DNA from: Mesorhizobium australicum WSM2073
Lineage (GTDB): Bacteria; Pseudomonadota; Alphaproteobacteria; Rhizobiales; Rhizobiaceae
Direction: 5' to 3'
Length of the DNA: 64,000 bases
NCBI RefSeq assembly: GCF_000230995.2
Contig: NC_019973.1
Location: forward strand, 124,001 to 188,000
A model generated the notes under the pieces. It had not been told where the DNA came from and searched no databases. It was given only the letters and a program-made list of their open reading frames with translations. This document shows positions 17,903-26,350 of this stretch, one piece after another. The first letter of the stretch is position 1; each line of letters opens with the position of its first letter. The position numbers and the translations under genes were made by a program.

Positions 17903-17917
17903 ATTTGTATGACAAAT
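17903..17917. promoter_or_regulatory. GntR-type operator upstream of the sugar acid dehydratase
   Basis: Perfect inverted repeat ATTTGT-ATG-ACAAAT, positioned just upstream of the dehydratase ribosome-binding site. The core TTGTATGACAA resembles operators bound by FadR/FCD-type GntR regulators of sugar acid genes. A second partial copy, ATATGACAA, begins at 17920. The cognate regulator is not in the window. Confidence 0.65.
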
Positions 17918-18041
17918 CGATATGACAACGCGCGGATGCAGGCAAGGGGCACGCGTGATCTGAATCCGGACTTTGGTGCGATAGACAGCTATCGAGCCGC
18001 ACGCTACGACCAATCCGACATAGGCGATGCGGGAGGTTTAG

Positions 18042-18491
18042 ATGGCTTTGGTGATCGAGGGCGAGGAACGTATCGCCGCACCCGTGCAGAAAGTGTGGGA
18101 AGCGCTGAACGACCCAACCGTGCTGAGGGGCGCCATTCCGGGCTGCCAGAGCCTGGAAATGAAATCGGCGACCGAGATGGCGGCAACGGTGGTGCTGAAG
18201 ATCGGGCCGATCAAGGCCACCTTCAATGGCGAAGTGACGCTCAGGAATCTCAAGCCGCCGCATGCCTACACCATCCAGGGCGAAGGCAAGGGCGGCATCG
18301 CCGGCTTCGCCAAGGGCGGCGCCGACGTCACGCTCACCGCCGACGGGCCGGACGCGACGGTCCTCAAATATGCGGCCAAGGCAGAAGTCGGCGGCAAGAT
18401 CGCGCAACTCGGCAGCCGGCTGATCGAATCGACGTCGAAGAAACTGGCCGGACAGTTCTTTTCGGCTTTCGGCGAGAAAGTGGGCGGCTGA
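18042..18491 (+). CDS. CoxG-family SRPBCC protein
   Basis: 149-residue protein of the CO-dehydrogenase subunit G (CoxG) family. It starts MALVIEGEERIAAPVQKVWE, with a GGGAGG site upstream, followed by LNDPTVLRGAIPGCQSLE, the family hallmark, and a glycine-rich stretch GEGKGGIAGFAKGGA. CoxG proteins have a START-like lipid-binding fold and help recruit or mature molybdenum hydroxylases of the CO dehydrogenase type. No coxMSL genes are present here, so this is an orphan member. It is divergent from the dehydratase gene and convergent with mrp. Confidence 0.88.
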   Translation: MALVIEGEERIAAPVQKVWEALNDPTVLRGAIPGCQSLEMKSATEMAATVVLKIGPIKATFNGEVTLRNLKPPHAYTIQGEGKGGIAGFAKGGADVTLTADGPDATVLKYAAKAEVGGKIAQLGSRLIESTSKKLAGQFFSAFGEKVGG

Positions 18492-18509
18492 CGCACTCCC
18501 CGTGAGGGT

Positions 18510-19688
18510 TCACTCAAAGACGATACTCGGCACGGCCGCTTCGGCCGCGCCGCGTTCCTCGTTGACCCTTTCCCAGACCTTGGAAGCGATATCGCGGTAG
18601 ATTCTCGCCTCGGCGCCATCCGGCTTCGAGACGACCACCGGCGTGCCGGCGTCAGAGCTCTCGCGGATCCCCATTTCAAGCGGCACCTCGCCGAGGAAGG
18701 TGACGCCCAGCCTCTCCGCCTCGCGGCGCGCGCCGCCATGGCCGAAGATGTCGTACCGCTTGCCGGTATCCGGGGCGATGAAGTAGCTCATGTTCTCGAC
18801 GATGCCGAGCAGCGGCACATCGACTTTCCTAAACATATTGAGGCCCTTGCGGGCGTCAATAAGTGCCAGGTCCTGCGGCGTCGAGACGATGACGGCACCG
18901 GCCAACGGCACCTGCTGGGCCATGGTCAGTTGCGCATCGCCCGTGCCGGGCGGCATATCGACGACGAGCACGTCGAGCCGCCCCCATTCAACCTCGCGCA
19001 GCATCTGCGTCAGCGCCGACATCACCATCGGCCCGCGCCAGATCATCGGCGTCTCCTCATCGACGAGGAAACCCATCGACATCACCTTGAGGCCGTAGTT
19101 CTCCATCGGTTTCAGGATCTTGCCGTCGATCGTCTGCGGCCGGCCATGGATGTTAAGCAGTCTGGGCATCGACGGGCCATAGATGTCGGCATCCAGCACA
19201 CCGACCCGCAAGCCATTGGCGGCCAGGCCAAGCGCCAGGTTGACGGCCGTGGTCGACTTGCCGACGCCACCCTTGCCGGAAGCAACCGCTATGATCGCCT
19301 CGATGCCGGGCACGCCGCGCTTGCCCTGGCTCTGCGAAGCAGGAGCATGCGGAGCCGCCCGCGATGCCGCAGCGACCGGAGCCGTCGGCGCCGGCCTGGG
19401 TGCGGGGCGCGATGGGACCGATCCCTCCATGCCGCCGCCTTTCTTTTCGGCCGTCAGCGCGACGACCGCACCGGCGACGCCGGGAATGGCCTTCACCACC
19501 CGCTCGGCGGCGGCGCGCAACGGCTCCATCTCCTGAGCGCGCGCGGCGGGAACGGTGATCGAGAAGAACACTTTCGAATCGGCGATGAAAATCTCCGAAA
19601 CCATGCCGAGGTCGACGATGTTGCCGGTAAAATCCGGCCCGTTCACCGTCTTCAGGCGCTCGGTGACGATTTCCTTGGTGATGGACAT
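18510..19688 (-). CDS. Mrp/NBP35-family P-loop ATPase lacking cysteines
   Basis: 392-residue ParA-like ATPase of the Mrp/ApbC family, which usually carries Fe-S clusters to apoproteins. Residues 1-80 are a DUF59/MIP18 domain, 84-122 a Pro/Ala-rich linker, and the deviant Walker A ASGKGGVGKST spans 136-146. VVDMPPGTGDAQLTMAQQ is the Walker B and following segment. The place where canonical Mrp proteins have the bridging CxxC (after ENMSYF, residues 305-308) reads APDT, and I find no cysteine anywhere in the protein. Cluster binding by the usual thiol pair is therefore not possible. Regulatory or chaperone ATPase activity may be retained. Confidence 0.88.
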   Translation of the reverse strand: MSITKEIVTERLKTVNGPDFTGNIVDLGMVSEIFIADSKVFFSITVPAARAQEMEPLRAAAERVVKAIPGVAGAVVALTAEKKGGGMEGSVPSRPAPRPAPTAPVAAASRAAPHAPASQSQGKRGVPGIEAIIAVASGKGGVGKSTTAVNLALGLAANGLRVGVLDADIYGPSMPRLLNIHGRPQTIDGKILKPMENYGLKVMSMGFLVDEETPMIWRGPMVMSALTQMLREVEWGRLDVLVVDMPPGTGDAQLTMAQQVPLAGAVIVSTPQDLALIDARKGLNMFRKVDVPLLGIVENMSYFIAPDTGKRYDIFGHGGARREAERLGVTFLGEVPLEMGIRESSDAGTPVVVSKPDGAEARIYRDIASKVWERVNEERGAAEAAVPSIVFE

Positions 19689-19834
19689 GGCTGTTGTTCC
19701 CTGGCGTTCGGCTGCAGCTCACATAGTGCAGATCGCGGACCGCTCCAAGCGCCAGGCATGATGGCGGTCGTCAAGCGGCCTGGGCGACCTATTTCCATGA
19801 CCAGAGGGAATGACAACCAGGGAAGGAGACGATC

Positions 19835-20212
19835 ATGCTTGCAAACAGCAACGCATCGGCAAACCTCGCCGTGAAGGATCTGGCAAGGGCCAAGGCCTTC
19901 TATGAGAGAACACTCGGCCTGGAACAGGTGCACGATGAGGGCGGCGAATTGATCGTCTACAAAAGCGGCGATACCACGATCAATGTCTATCGCTCCGAAT
20001 TCGCAGGGACCAACAAGGCGACGGCGGTAACCTGGAGGGTCGGCGACGCCATCGCCGATGTCGTCGACGCCCTCAAGTCGAAGGGTGTCGCCTTCGAGCA
20101 TTACGAGATGCCCGGCCTAACGATGGAGGGTGACCTGCATGTCGGCGGCGGCATGAAAGTCGCATGGTTCAAGGATCCGGACGGCAACATCCTCAATCTC
20201 GTGGATCGGTAG
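19835..20212 (+). CDS. VOC/glyoxalase-family protein
   Basis: Small 125-residue member of the vicinal oxygen chelate superfamily: NLAVKDLARAKAFYERTLGL at the start and the C-terminal VAWFKDPDGNILNLVD are the two beta-alpha-beta-beta-beta hallmarks. An AAGGAG site lies six bases before the ATG. Enzymes with this fold include glyoxalases, dioxygenases and antibiotic resistance proteins; nothing in the sequence picks out one reaction. It is divergent from mrp, with 146 bases between them for two promoters, and is followed directly by a strong terminator. Confidence 0.82.
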   Translation: MLANSNASANLAVKDLARAKAFYERTLGLEQVHDEGGELIVYKSGDTTINVYRSEFAGTNKATAVTWRVGDAIADVVDALKSKGVAFEHYEMPGLTMEGDLHVGGGMKVAWFKDPDGNILNLVDR

Positions 20213-20218
20213 ATCCCG

Positions 20219-20251
20219 GCGATCGAGGCAGCGCGGCGCGATCGCTTTTTT
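20219..20251 (+). terminator. Rho-independent terminator after the VOC gene
   Basis: Stem GCGATCG / CGATCGC (20219-20225 with 20239-20245), a 13-base loop and then six T residues. It begins six bases after the VOC stop codon and abuts the 49-bp repeat copy B. Confidence 0.75.
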
Positions 20252-20300
20252 ATGCATGTCGTTGTCCCAAAACCGAAGTCACTTTCGGGCGACATGCATT
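20252..20300. repeat. 49-bp palindrome-ended repeat, copy B
   Basis: Begins ATGCATGTCG and ends CGACATGCAT(T), a perfect 10-bp terminal inverted repeat, with GTTGTCCCAAAACCG in the interior. It matches copy A at 13603-13651 in 43 of 49 positions. Similar sequences recur between rhizobial genes as far as I recall. Confidence 0.8.
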
Positions 20301-20358
20301 GGAGGTTTGAGCGCGACACCATCTGGCGCGACGCCACCGCGCCGGATAGCTTCCGCCA

Positions 20359-21258
20359 ATGATCGACAAGCTGGAATTCTTCATCGCGCTGGCCAAGGAA
20401 GAGCACTTCGGCCGGGCGGCCGAGGCGTGCGGGGTCACCCAGCCGACCCTGTCGGCCGGCATCAAGCAGCTCGAGGGCCAGCTCGGCGTCATGCTGGTCA
20501 ATCGCGGGTCGCGGTTCCAGGGGCTGACGCCGGAGGGCAAGCAAGTGTTGGTCTGGGCGCGCCGCATCGTCGGCGACTCCAGGACCATGCGCGAGGAGAT
20601 GCGCGCCGCCCGGTACGGCCTTTCCGGCCGCATCCGGATTGCCGCAATCCCGACGGCCTTGGCGATGGTCGCCAGATTAACGACGCCCTTTCGAGACAAG
20701 CACCCAGGCGTCACCTTTTCGGTGCTGTCGCGAACCTCGATCGAAGTGCTGTCGCTGCTCGGCAATTTCGATGTCGACGCGGGCATCACCTATCTCGACA
20801 ACGAACCACTGGGACGGGTGACCAGCGTGCCCCTTTATGACGAGCGCTACCAATTGATCACCGCAATCGGCAATCCCTATTCCGACCGCGACAAAGTGAC
20901 ATGGTCCGAGATCAGCCAGTTGCCGCTGTGCCTTCTGACGCCGGACATGCAGAACCGCCGCATCATCGACCAGCACCTGGCGGAAGCCGGCGTGCAGGTG
21001 CGGCCGACGCTGGAATCGAATTCGATGATCGTGCTGTTCTCGCACATCCGGACCGGCAAATGGTCATCGATCATGCCACTCAACCTTGCGGAAACATTCG
21101 GTTTTTCCGAACCGATCCGGGCCATTCCGATCGTCGAGCCCGATGCCAGCCACACAGTCGGGCTGGTCGCCGCGCCGCGCGAGCCGCACACGCCGCTGGT
21201 GCAGGCGCTGCTGGACGAGGCGATGGCGCTGGCAGACGATTTCCGCGCCCACCGCTAG
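20359..21258 (+). CDS. LysR-type regulator, probable activator of the formate dehydrogenase operon
   Basis: 299-residue LysR-family protein. The N-terminal winged HTH (residues 1-60) reads MIDKLEFFIALAKEEHFGRA followed by CGVTQPTLSAGIKQLEGQLG. The C-terminal periplasmic-binding-protein-like effector domain follows and ends with RAHR. It lies 134 bp upstream of and parallel to fdsG, the arrangement found for LysR regulators of fds operons in other proteobacteria. A 21-bp perfect dyad lies between the two genes and is a natural binding site. Formate is the expected effector, but this is inferred from context. Confidence 0.88.
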   Translation: MIDKLEFFIALAKEEHFGRAAEACGVTQPTLSAGIKQLEGQLGVMLVNRGSRFQGLTPEGKQVLVWARRIVGDSRTMREEMRAARYGLSGRIRIAAIPTALAMVARLTTPFRDKHPGVTFSVLSRTSIEVLSLLGNFDVDAGITYLDNEPLGRVTSVPLYDERYQLITAIGNPYSDRDKVTWSEISQLPLCLLTPDMQNRRIIDQHLAEAGVQVRPTLESNSMIVLFSHIRTGKWSSIMPLNLAETFGFSEPIRAIPIVEPDASHTVGLVAAPREPHTPLVQALLDEAMALADDFRAHR

Positions 21259-21283
21259 GCTAGACAATGCTGAGCGAAGCTCA

Positions 21284-21304
21284 TCGATAGAAGATTTCTA
21301 TCGA
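21284..21304. promoter_or_regulatory. 21-bp perfect dyad, candidate LysR site upstream of fdsG
   Basis: TCGATAGAA-GAT-TTCTATCGA. It contains the LysR signature T-N11-A spacing and lies 89 bases before the fdsG start, where an activator recognition site is expected. A related weaker dyad is at 21361-21375. Confidence 0.7.
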
Positions 21305-21360
21305 GCAACGAAACAGCTTTATTGATTTCGCGGGTTTCCTCTGATTTTGTAAAGACTTAG

Positions 21361-21375
21361 CGATAAAAGCTATCG
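21361..21375. promoter_or_regulatory. Secondary dyad near the fdsG start
   Basis: CGATA-AAAGC-TATCG, sharing the CGATA/TATCG half-sites of the upstream dyad. The two centres are 74 bases apart, about seven helical turns, so a looped LysR tetramer could span them. Confidence 0.5.
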
Positions 21376-21392
21376 ACCAGGGAGGGCGCTGC

Positions 21393-21872
21393 ATGACGAT
21401 GCAGCCTGCAAGTACCGAGATCGCATCGCGCACGGCGGCGATTATCGAGGAGTTGAAGGACCTCGAGGGTCCGCTGCTGCCGATCCTCCACGGCATCCAG
21501 GAAGAATTCGGCCACGTCCCGCAGGATGCCGTCCCCATCATTGCCGACGGCCTGAACCTGTCCAGGGCCGAGGTGCATGGTGTCGTGACTTTCTATCATG
21601 ATTTCCGTGCGCGCCCGGCCGGACGGCACGTGCTCAAGCTCTGCCAGGCGGAAGCCTGCCAGTCGATGGGTTCGGACGCGGTCGCCGCCAAGGTCAAGCA
21701 GTTGCTCGGCATCGACTTCCATGAGACCACGCGTGACGGATCGGTTACGCTGGAACCGGTCTATTGCCTCGGGCTGTGCGCCTGCTCGCCGTCTGCGATG
21801 CTGGATGGCGAGGTGATCGGTCGGTTGGATGACGACAGGATCGACGAGATCGTCGCCGAGGTGCGCTCATGA
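21393..21872 (+). CDS. fdsG: NAD-dependent formate dehydrogenase gamma subunit
   Basis: 159-residue NuoE-like thioredoxin-fold subunit carrying one [2Fe-2S] cluster. Ligands are the cysteines in LCQAEACQSMG (about residues 86-96) and those in YCLGLCACSP further on. It passes electrons between the FMN subunit FdsB and the rest of the soluble cytosolic complex. GGGAGGG lies nine bases upstream of the ATG. Its TGA overlaps the fdsB ATG by four bases, so translation is coupled. It is the first gene of the operon fdsG-fdsB-fdsA-fdhD-fdsD. Confidence 0.95.
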   Translation: MTMQPASTEIASRTAAIIEELKDLEGPLLPILHGIQEEFGHVPQDAVPIIADGLNLSRAEVHGVVTFYHDFRARPAGRHVLKLCQAEACQSMGSDAVAAKVKQLLGIDFHETTRDGSVTLEPVYCLGLCACSPSAMLDGEVIGRLDDDRIDEIVAEVRS

Positions 21873-23425
21873 CCCCCCGTATCTATATTCCCGGCGATTC
21901 CGGCGCACTGGCGCTGGGCGCGGAAAAGGTCGCGAAGGCCGTCGCCAAGGAGCTCGCGGAGCGCGGCATCGAGGCCAAGATTGTGCGCAACGGCTCGCGC
22001 GGCGCCTATTTCCTCGAACCGATGGTCGAAGTGGCGACGGCCAATGGCCGTGTCGCCTACGGGCCGGTGAAACCGTCGGACGTGAAGAGCCTGTTCGACA
22101 GCGGTTTTCTCACCGGCGGCCATCACAAGCGCTGGCTCGGCGCACCGGACAAGATTCCGTTCCTGGCCAAACAAACTCGCTTGACGTTTGCACGTTGTGG
22201 CATCAACGACCCGCTGTCGCTCGATGCCTACAAGTCGCTCGGCGGACTGAGCGGCCTGCGGAACGCGGTGGCCATGACGCCCGCCGACGTCGTCAAGCAG
22301 GTCACCGACTCCGGCCTGCGCGGCCGCGGCGGCGCAGGCTTCCCGACCGGCATCAAATGGAAGACGGTGCTCGATACGACATCGGAGCGCAAATACATCG
22401 TCTGCAACGCCGACGAGGGCGACAGCGCCACCTTCGCCGATCGCATGATCATGGAGGGCGACCCCTTCGTGCTCATCGAAGGCATGACCATCGCCGGCAT
22501 CGCCACCGGCGCGACCAAGGGTTTCGTCTATATCCGCTCGGAATATCCGCACGCGGTGGCTGTCATGAACAAGGCCGTCGAGATCGCCCGCAAGGCCGGT
22601 GTGCTCGGCGTCAATGTGCTGGGTTCGCCCAACGCCTTCGACATGGAAATCCGCGTCGGTGCCGGCGCGTATGTCTGCGGCGAGGAAACCTCGCTCTTGA
22701 ACAGCCTGGAAGGCAAGCGCGGCGTGGTGCGCGCCAAGCCGCCGCTGCCCGCGATACAGGGTTTGTTCGGCAAGCCGACGGTGATCAACAACGTCATTTC
22801 GCTCGCTTCCGTACCCATCATCATGGACAAGGGCGCCACCTTCTACAAGGATTTCGGCATGGGCCGCTCGCGCGGCACGATCCCGATCCAGATCGCCGGC
22901 AACGTCAAGCAAGGCGGCCTGTTCGAAACCGCTTTCGGCCTGACGCTGGGCGAGATCGTCGACGAGATCGGTGGCGGCACGTCCACCGGGCGTCCGGTGA
23001 AGGCAGTGCAGGTCGGCGGCCCGCTCGGCGCCTACTTCCCGCGCGCACTGTTCGACACGCCGTTCGACTACGAGGAATTCGCCAAGCGCGATGGACTGAT
23101 CGGCCACGCCGGCATCACGGTTTTCGACGATACCGCCGACATGCTGAAGCAGGCACGCTTCGCCATGGAATTCTGCGCCATCGAAAGCTGCGGCAAGTGC
23201 ACGCCTTGCCGCATCGGCTCGACGCGGGGCGTGGAAACCATCGACAGGCTCGCCGCCGGAATCGAGCCGGAAAAGAACCTCGCTTTGGTCACCGACCTCT
23301 GCAACACGATGAAGTTCGGTTCGCTCTGCGCGCTGGGCGGCTTCACGCCCTACCCGGTGATGAGCTCGATCACGCATTTCCCCGAGGATTTCAAGCCCGC
23401 GCCAGCGCGCGTGGCTGCTGAATAG
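21869..23425 (+). CDS. fdsB: NAD-dependent formate dehydrogenase beta subunit (FMN/NAD)
   Basis: 518-residue NuoF-like diaphorase subunit that reduces NAD+ with electrons from formate. Residues 1-110 form a thioredoxin-like domain. The NADH/FMN region holds SGLRGRGGAGFPTGIKW and YIVCNADEGDSATFADR, and GAYVCGEETSLLNSLEG follows. The [4Fe-4S] cluster is bound by ESCGKCTPCRIGSTRG plus the later cysteine in FGSLCALGG. The arrangement matches FdsB of Rhodobacter and Cupriavidus. It begins inside the last codons of fdsG, and an AGGAG site for fdsA follows its stop. Confidence 0.95.
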   Translation: MTPRIYIPGDSGALALGAEKVAKAVAKELAERGIEAKIVRNGSRGAYFLEPMVEVATANGRVAYGPVKPSDVKSLFDSGFLTGGHHKRWLGAPDKIPFLAKQTRLTFARCGINDPLSLDAYKSLGGLSGLRNAVAMTPADVVKQVTDSGLRGRGGAGFPTGIKWKTVLDTTSERKYIVCNADEGDSATFADRMIMEGDPFVLIEGMTIAGIATGATKGFVYIRSEYPHAVAVMNKAVEIARKAGVLGVNVLGSPNAFDMEIRVGAGAYVCGEETSLLNSLEGKRGVVRAKPPLPAIQGLFGKPTVINNVISLASVPIIMDKGATFYKDFGMGRSRGTIPIQIAGNVKQGGLFETAFGLTLGEIVDEIGGGTSTGRPVKAVQVGGPLGAYFPRALFDTPFDYEEFAKRDGLIGHAGITVFDDTADMLKQARFAMEFCAIESCGKCTPCRIGSTRGVETIDRLAAGIEPEKNLALVTDLCNTMKFGSLCALGGFTPYPVMSSITHFPEDFKPAPARVAAE

Positions 23426-23435
23426 GAGCTGGCAG

Positions 23436-26348
23436 ATGAACATCAAGGCCGACTTCCCAATACTGATCGAAGAGATTGACTACGGAACTCCGGAGTCGAA
23501 GGCGCAAAAACAGGTCACGCTGACTGTCGATGGCCGCAGCATCAGCGTGCCTGAAGGCACGTCGATCATGCGTGCGGCGATGGAAGGCGGGGTGGAGATC
23601 CCCAAGCTCTGCGCCACAGACATGCTGGACTCCTTCGGTTCCTGCCGCGTCTGCCTCGTCGAAATCGACGGGCGCGGCGGTACGCCGGCTTCCTGCACGA
23701 CGCCTGTCGGCGAAGGCATGGTGGTGCGCACGCAGTCGGACAGGCTCGACGCCATCCGCCGGGGCGTCATGGAACTCTACGTCTCCGACCATCCGACCGG
23801 CTGGCACGAGAAGGCCGGAACTGGCGCCAGCGAGTTCGATGTGGTGGCGAAGTCCGTCGGCCTGACCGAAAATCGCTACGGCGTTGAGGGCCGCAACCAC
23901 GTCAAGGAAGAAAATGGCGTCGCGCCGGGCCATGGCTCGCTCGCGGTCGACTACATCGCCCGTGATGAGTCCAACCCCTATTTCACCTATGATCCGGCGC
24001 AGTGCATCGTCTGCTCGCGCTGCGTGCGCGCCTGCGAGGAGGTGCAAGGCACTTTCGCGCTGACCATCGAGGGCCGCGGCTTCGAATCGCGCATGGTCGC
24101 CGGCATGCACGAGGACTTCATTGCCTCCGAATGCGTGTCCTGCGGTGCCTGCGTGCAGGCCTGCCCGACCGATGCGCTGCGCGAGAAGACCGTGCTTGAA
24201 AAGGGCCTGCCGGAGCGCTCGGCCGTCACCACCTGCGCCTATTGCGGCGTCGGCTGCTCGTTCAAGGCCGAAGTGAAGGGCGACGAGGTCATCCGCATGA
24301 TGCCCTACAAGGAGGGCATGGCCAACCACGGCCATTCCTGCGTGAAGGGCCGCTTCGCTTACGGTTATGCCACCCACAAGGACCGCATCCTGTCGCCGAT
24401 GATCCGCGAAAAGGTCAGCGATCCCTGGCGCGAAGTGAGCTGGGAAGAGGCGATCGCCCATACGGCCAAGGAATTCCGCCGCATCCAGTACCAGTACGGC
24501 CGCACCGCGATCGGCGGCATCACCTCCTCGCGCTGCACGAATGAGGAGACCTACCTCGTCCAGAAGCTGGTTCGCCAAGGCTTCCGCAACAATAATGTCG
24601 ACACCTGCGCGCGTGTCTGCCATTCGCCGACCGGCTATGGGCTCGGCCAGACCTACGGCACCTCGGCCGGCACGCAGGACTTCGATTCCGTCGAATTCAC
24701 CGACGTCGCCGTCATCATCGGCGCCAATCCGGCTTCCGCGCACCCGGTGTTCGCCTCGCGGCTGAAGAAGCGGCTGCGTCAGGGCGCCAAGCTGATCGTG
24801 CTCGACCCGCGCCGCACCGAGATGGTCAAGTCGGCCCATGTCGAAGCCGACTACCATTTGCCGCTGAAGCCCGGCACCAATGTCGCCGTGCTGACCTCGC
24901 TGGCGCACGTCATCGTCACCGAGGGCCTTTTCGACGAAGCCTTCATCCGCGAGCGCTGCGACTGGGCTGAGTTCCAGGACTGGGCGTCCTTCGTCGCCCT
25001 GCCGGAAAACAGCCCCGAAATCGTCGGCAAGCTGTCCGGCGTCGATCCGGAGTTGATCCGCGGTGCCGCCCGTCTCTACGCCAAGGGCGGCAATGGCGCG
25101 ATCTATTACGGCCTCGGCGTCACCGAGCACAGCCAGGGCTCGACCACGGTGATGGCGATCGCCAACCTCGCAATGGCCACCGGCAATATCGGCCGGCCTG
25201 GCGTCGGCGTGAATCCGCTGCGCGGCCAGAACAATGTGCAGGGCTCCTGCGACATGGGCTCGTTCCCGCATGAACTGCCGGGCTACCGGCACATTTCGGG
25301 TGACGCGGTGCGCGACATCTACGAAAGCCTCTGGGGCGTGAAGCTCGACGACGAACCCGGCCTGCGCATTCCCAACATGCTGGATGCCGCCGTCGACGGC
25401 TCGTTCAAGGGCATCTACATCCAGGGCGAGGACATCCTGCAGTCCGATCCCGACACCAAGCATGTCGCCGCCGGCTTGGCCGCGATGGAATGCGTGGTGG
25501 TGCACGACCTCTTCCTCAACGAGACGGCGAACTACGCGCATGTCTTCCTGCCGGGCTCGACCTTCCTCGAGAAGGACGGCACGTTCACCAATGCCGAACG
25601 CCGCATCAATATGGTGCGCAAGGTGCTGGAACCGAAGGCGCGCTACGCCGATTGGGAGGCGACGCAGGAACTCGCCCGTGCGATCGGCCTCGACTGGAAC
25701 TATACCCATCCGTCCGAAATCATGGACGAGATCGCCAAGACGACGCCAAGCTTCGCCAACGTCTCCTTCGACCTGCTCGACCGGGTCGGCTCCGTGCAAT
25801 GGCCCTGCAACGACAAGGCGCCGCTTGGCACGCCGATCATGCATGTCGACGGCTTCGTGCGCGGCAAGGGCAAGTTCATCCGCACCGAATATGTGGCGAC
25901 GGACGAAAGAACCGGACCGCGCTTCCCGCTGCTGCTGACCACCGGCCGTATCCTGTCGCAGTACAATGTCGGCGCGCAGACGCGGCGCACCGAAAATGTC
26001 ATGTGGCACTCCGAGGACAGGCTGGAAATCCATCCGCACGACGCAGAAAACCGCGGCTTGCGCGATGGCGACTGGGTCCGGCTGACCAGCCGTTCGGGCG
26101 AGACGACGCTGCGCGCGCTGATCACCGACCGGGTATCGCCGGGCGTGGTCTACACCACCTTCCACCATCCCGACACGCAGGCCAACGTCATTACCACCGA
26201 CTTCTCCGACTGGGCGACCAACTGTCCCGAATACAAGGTGACCGCGGTGCAGGTCGGCGCTTCCAACGGCCCGTCGGAATGGCAACGCGACTATGACGAG
26301 CAGGCCAAGCAGAGCCGTCGCATCGCACCGCTGCAGGCGGCGGAGTAG
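23436..26348 (+). CDS. fdsA: NAD-dependent formate dehydrogenase catalytic alpha subunit
   Basis: 970-residue molybdenum subunit oxidising formate to CO2. N-terminal ferredoxin-like [2Fe-2S] domain (CATDMLDSFGSCRVC), then a His-containing cluster region, two [4Fe-4S] ferredoxin motifs (CIVCSRCVRACEEV and CVSCGACVQACP) and the proximal cluster CAYCGVGCSFKAEV at the start of the bis-MGD domain. The active-site pair is C395-H396 in DTCARVCHSPTGYG, so this is a cysteine rather than a selenocysteine enzyme. RGQNNVQGSCDMG and the C-terminal molybdopterin dinucleotide-binding domain complete it. It belongs to the soluble FdsABG type. The opposite strand carries a very long spurious open frame. Confidence 0.96.
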   Translation: MNIKADFPILIEEIDYGTPESKAQKQVTLTVDGRSISVPEGTSIMRAAMEGGVEIPKLCATDMLDSFGSCRVCLVEIDGRGGTPASCTTPVGEGMVVRTQSDRLDAIRRGVMELYVSDHPTGWHEKAGTGASEFDVVAKSVGLTENRYGVEGRNHVKEENGVAPGHGSLAVDYIARDESNPYFTYDPAQCIVCSRCVRACEEVQGTFALTIEGRGFESRMVAGMHEDFIASECVSCGACVQACPTDALREKTVLEKGLPERSAVTTCAYCGVGCSFKAEVKGDEVIRMMPYKEGMANHGHSCVKGRFAYGYATHKDRILSPMIREKVSDPWREVSWEEAIAHTAKEFRRIQYQYGRTAIGGITSSRCTNEETYLVQKLVRQGFRNNNVDTCARVCHSPTGYGLGQTYGTSAGTQDFDSVEFTDVAVIIGANPASAHPVFASRLKKRLRQGAKLIVLDPRRTEMVKSAHVEADYHLPLKPGTNVAVLTSLAHVIVTEGLFDEAFIRERCDWAEFQDWASFVALPENSPEIVGKLSGVDPELIRGAARLYAKGGNGAIYYGLGVTEHSQGSTTVMAIANLAMATGNIGRPGVGVNPLRGQNNVQGSCDMGSFPHELPGYRHISGDAVRDIYESLWGVKLDDEPGLRIPNMLDAAVDGSFKGIYIQGEDILQSDPDTKHVAAGLAAMECVVVHDLFLNETANYAHVFLPGSTFLEKDGTFTNAERRINMVRKVLEPKARYADWEATQELARAIGLDWNYTHPSEIMDEIAKTTPSFANVSFDLLDRVGSVQWPCNDKAPLGTPIMHVDGFVRGKGKFIRTEYVATDERTGPRFPLLLTTGRILSQYNVGAQTRRTENVMWHSEDRLEIHPHDAENRGLRDGDWVRLTSRSGETTLRALITDRVSPGVVYTTFHHPDTQANVITTDFSDWATNCPEYKVTAVQVGASNGPSEWQRDYDEQAKQSRRIAPLQAAE

Positions 26349-26350
26349 TC

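Noticed and set aside
21761..23446. A 561-codon open frame antisense to fdsB
   Set aside because: Same effect of high GC at third codon positions; no homology or ribosome-binding site, and fdsB is certain.
23391..26285. A 964-codon open frame antisense to fdsA
   Set aside because: It is a shadow of fdsA in GC-rich DNA: its composition is rich in Arg, Ala, Gly and His, no family is recognisable, and the sense strand is unmistakably fdsA.
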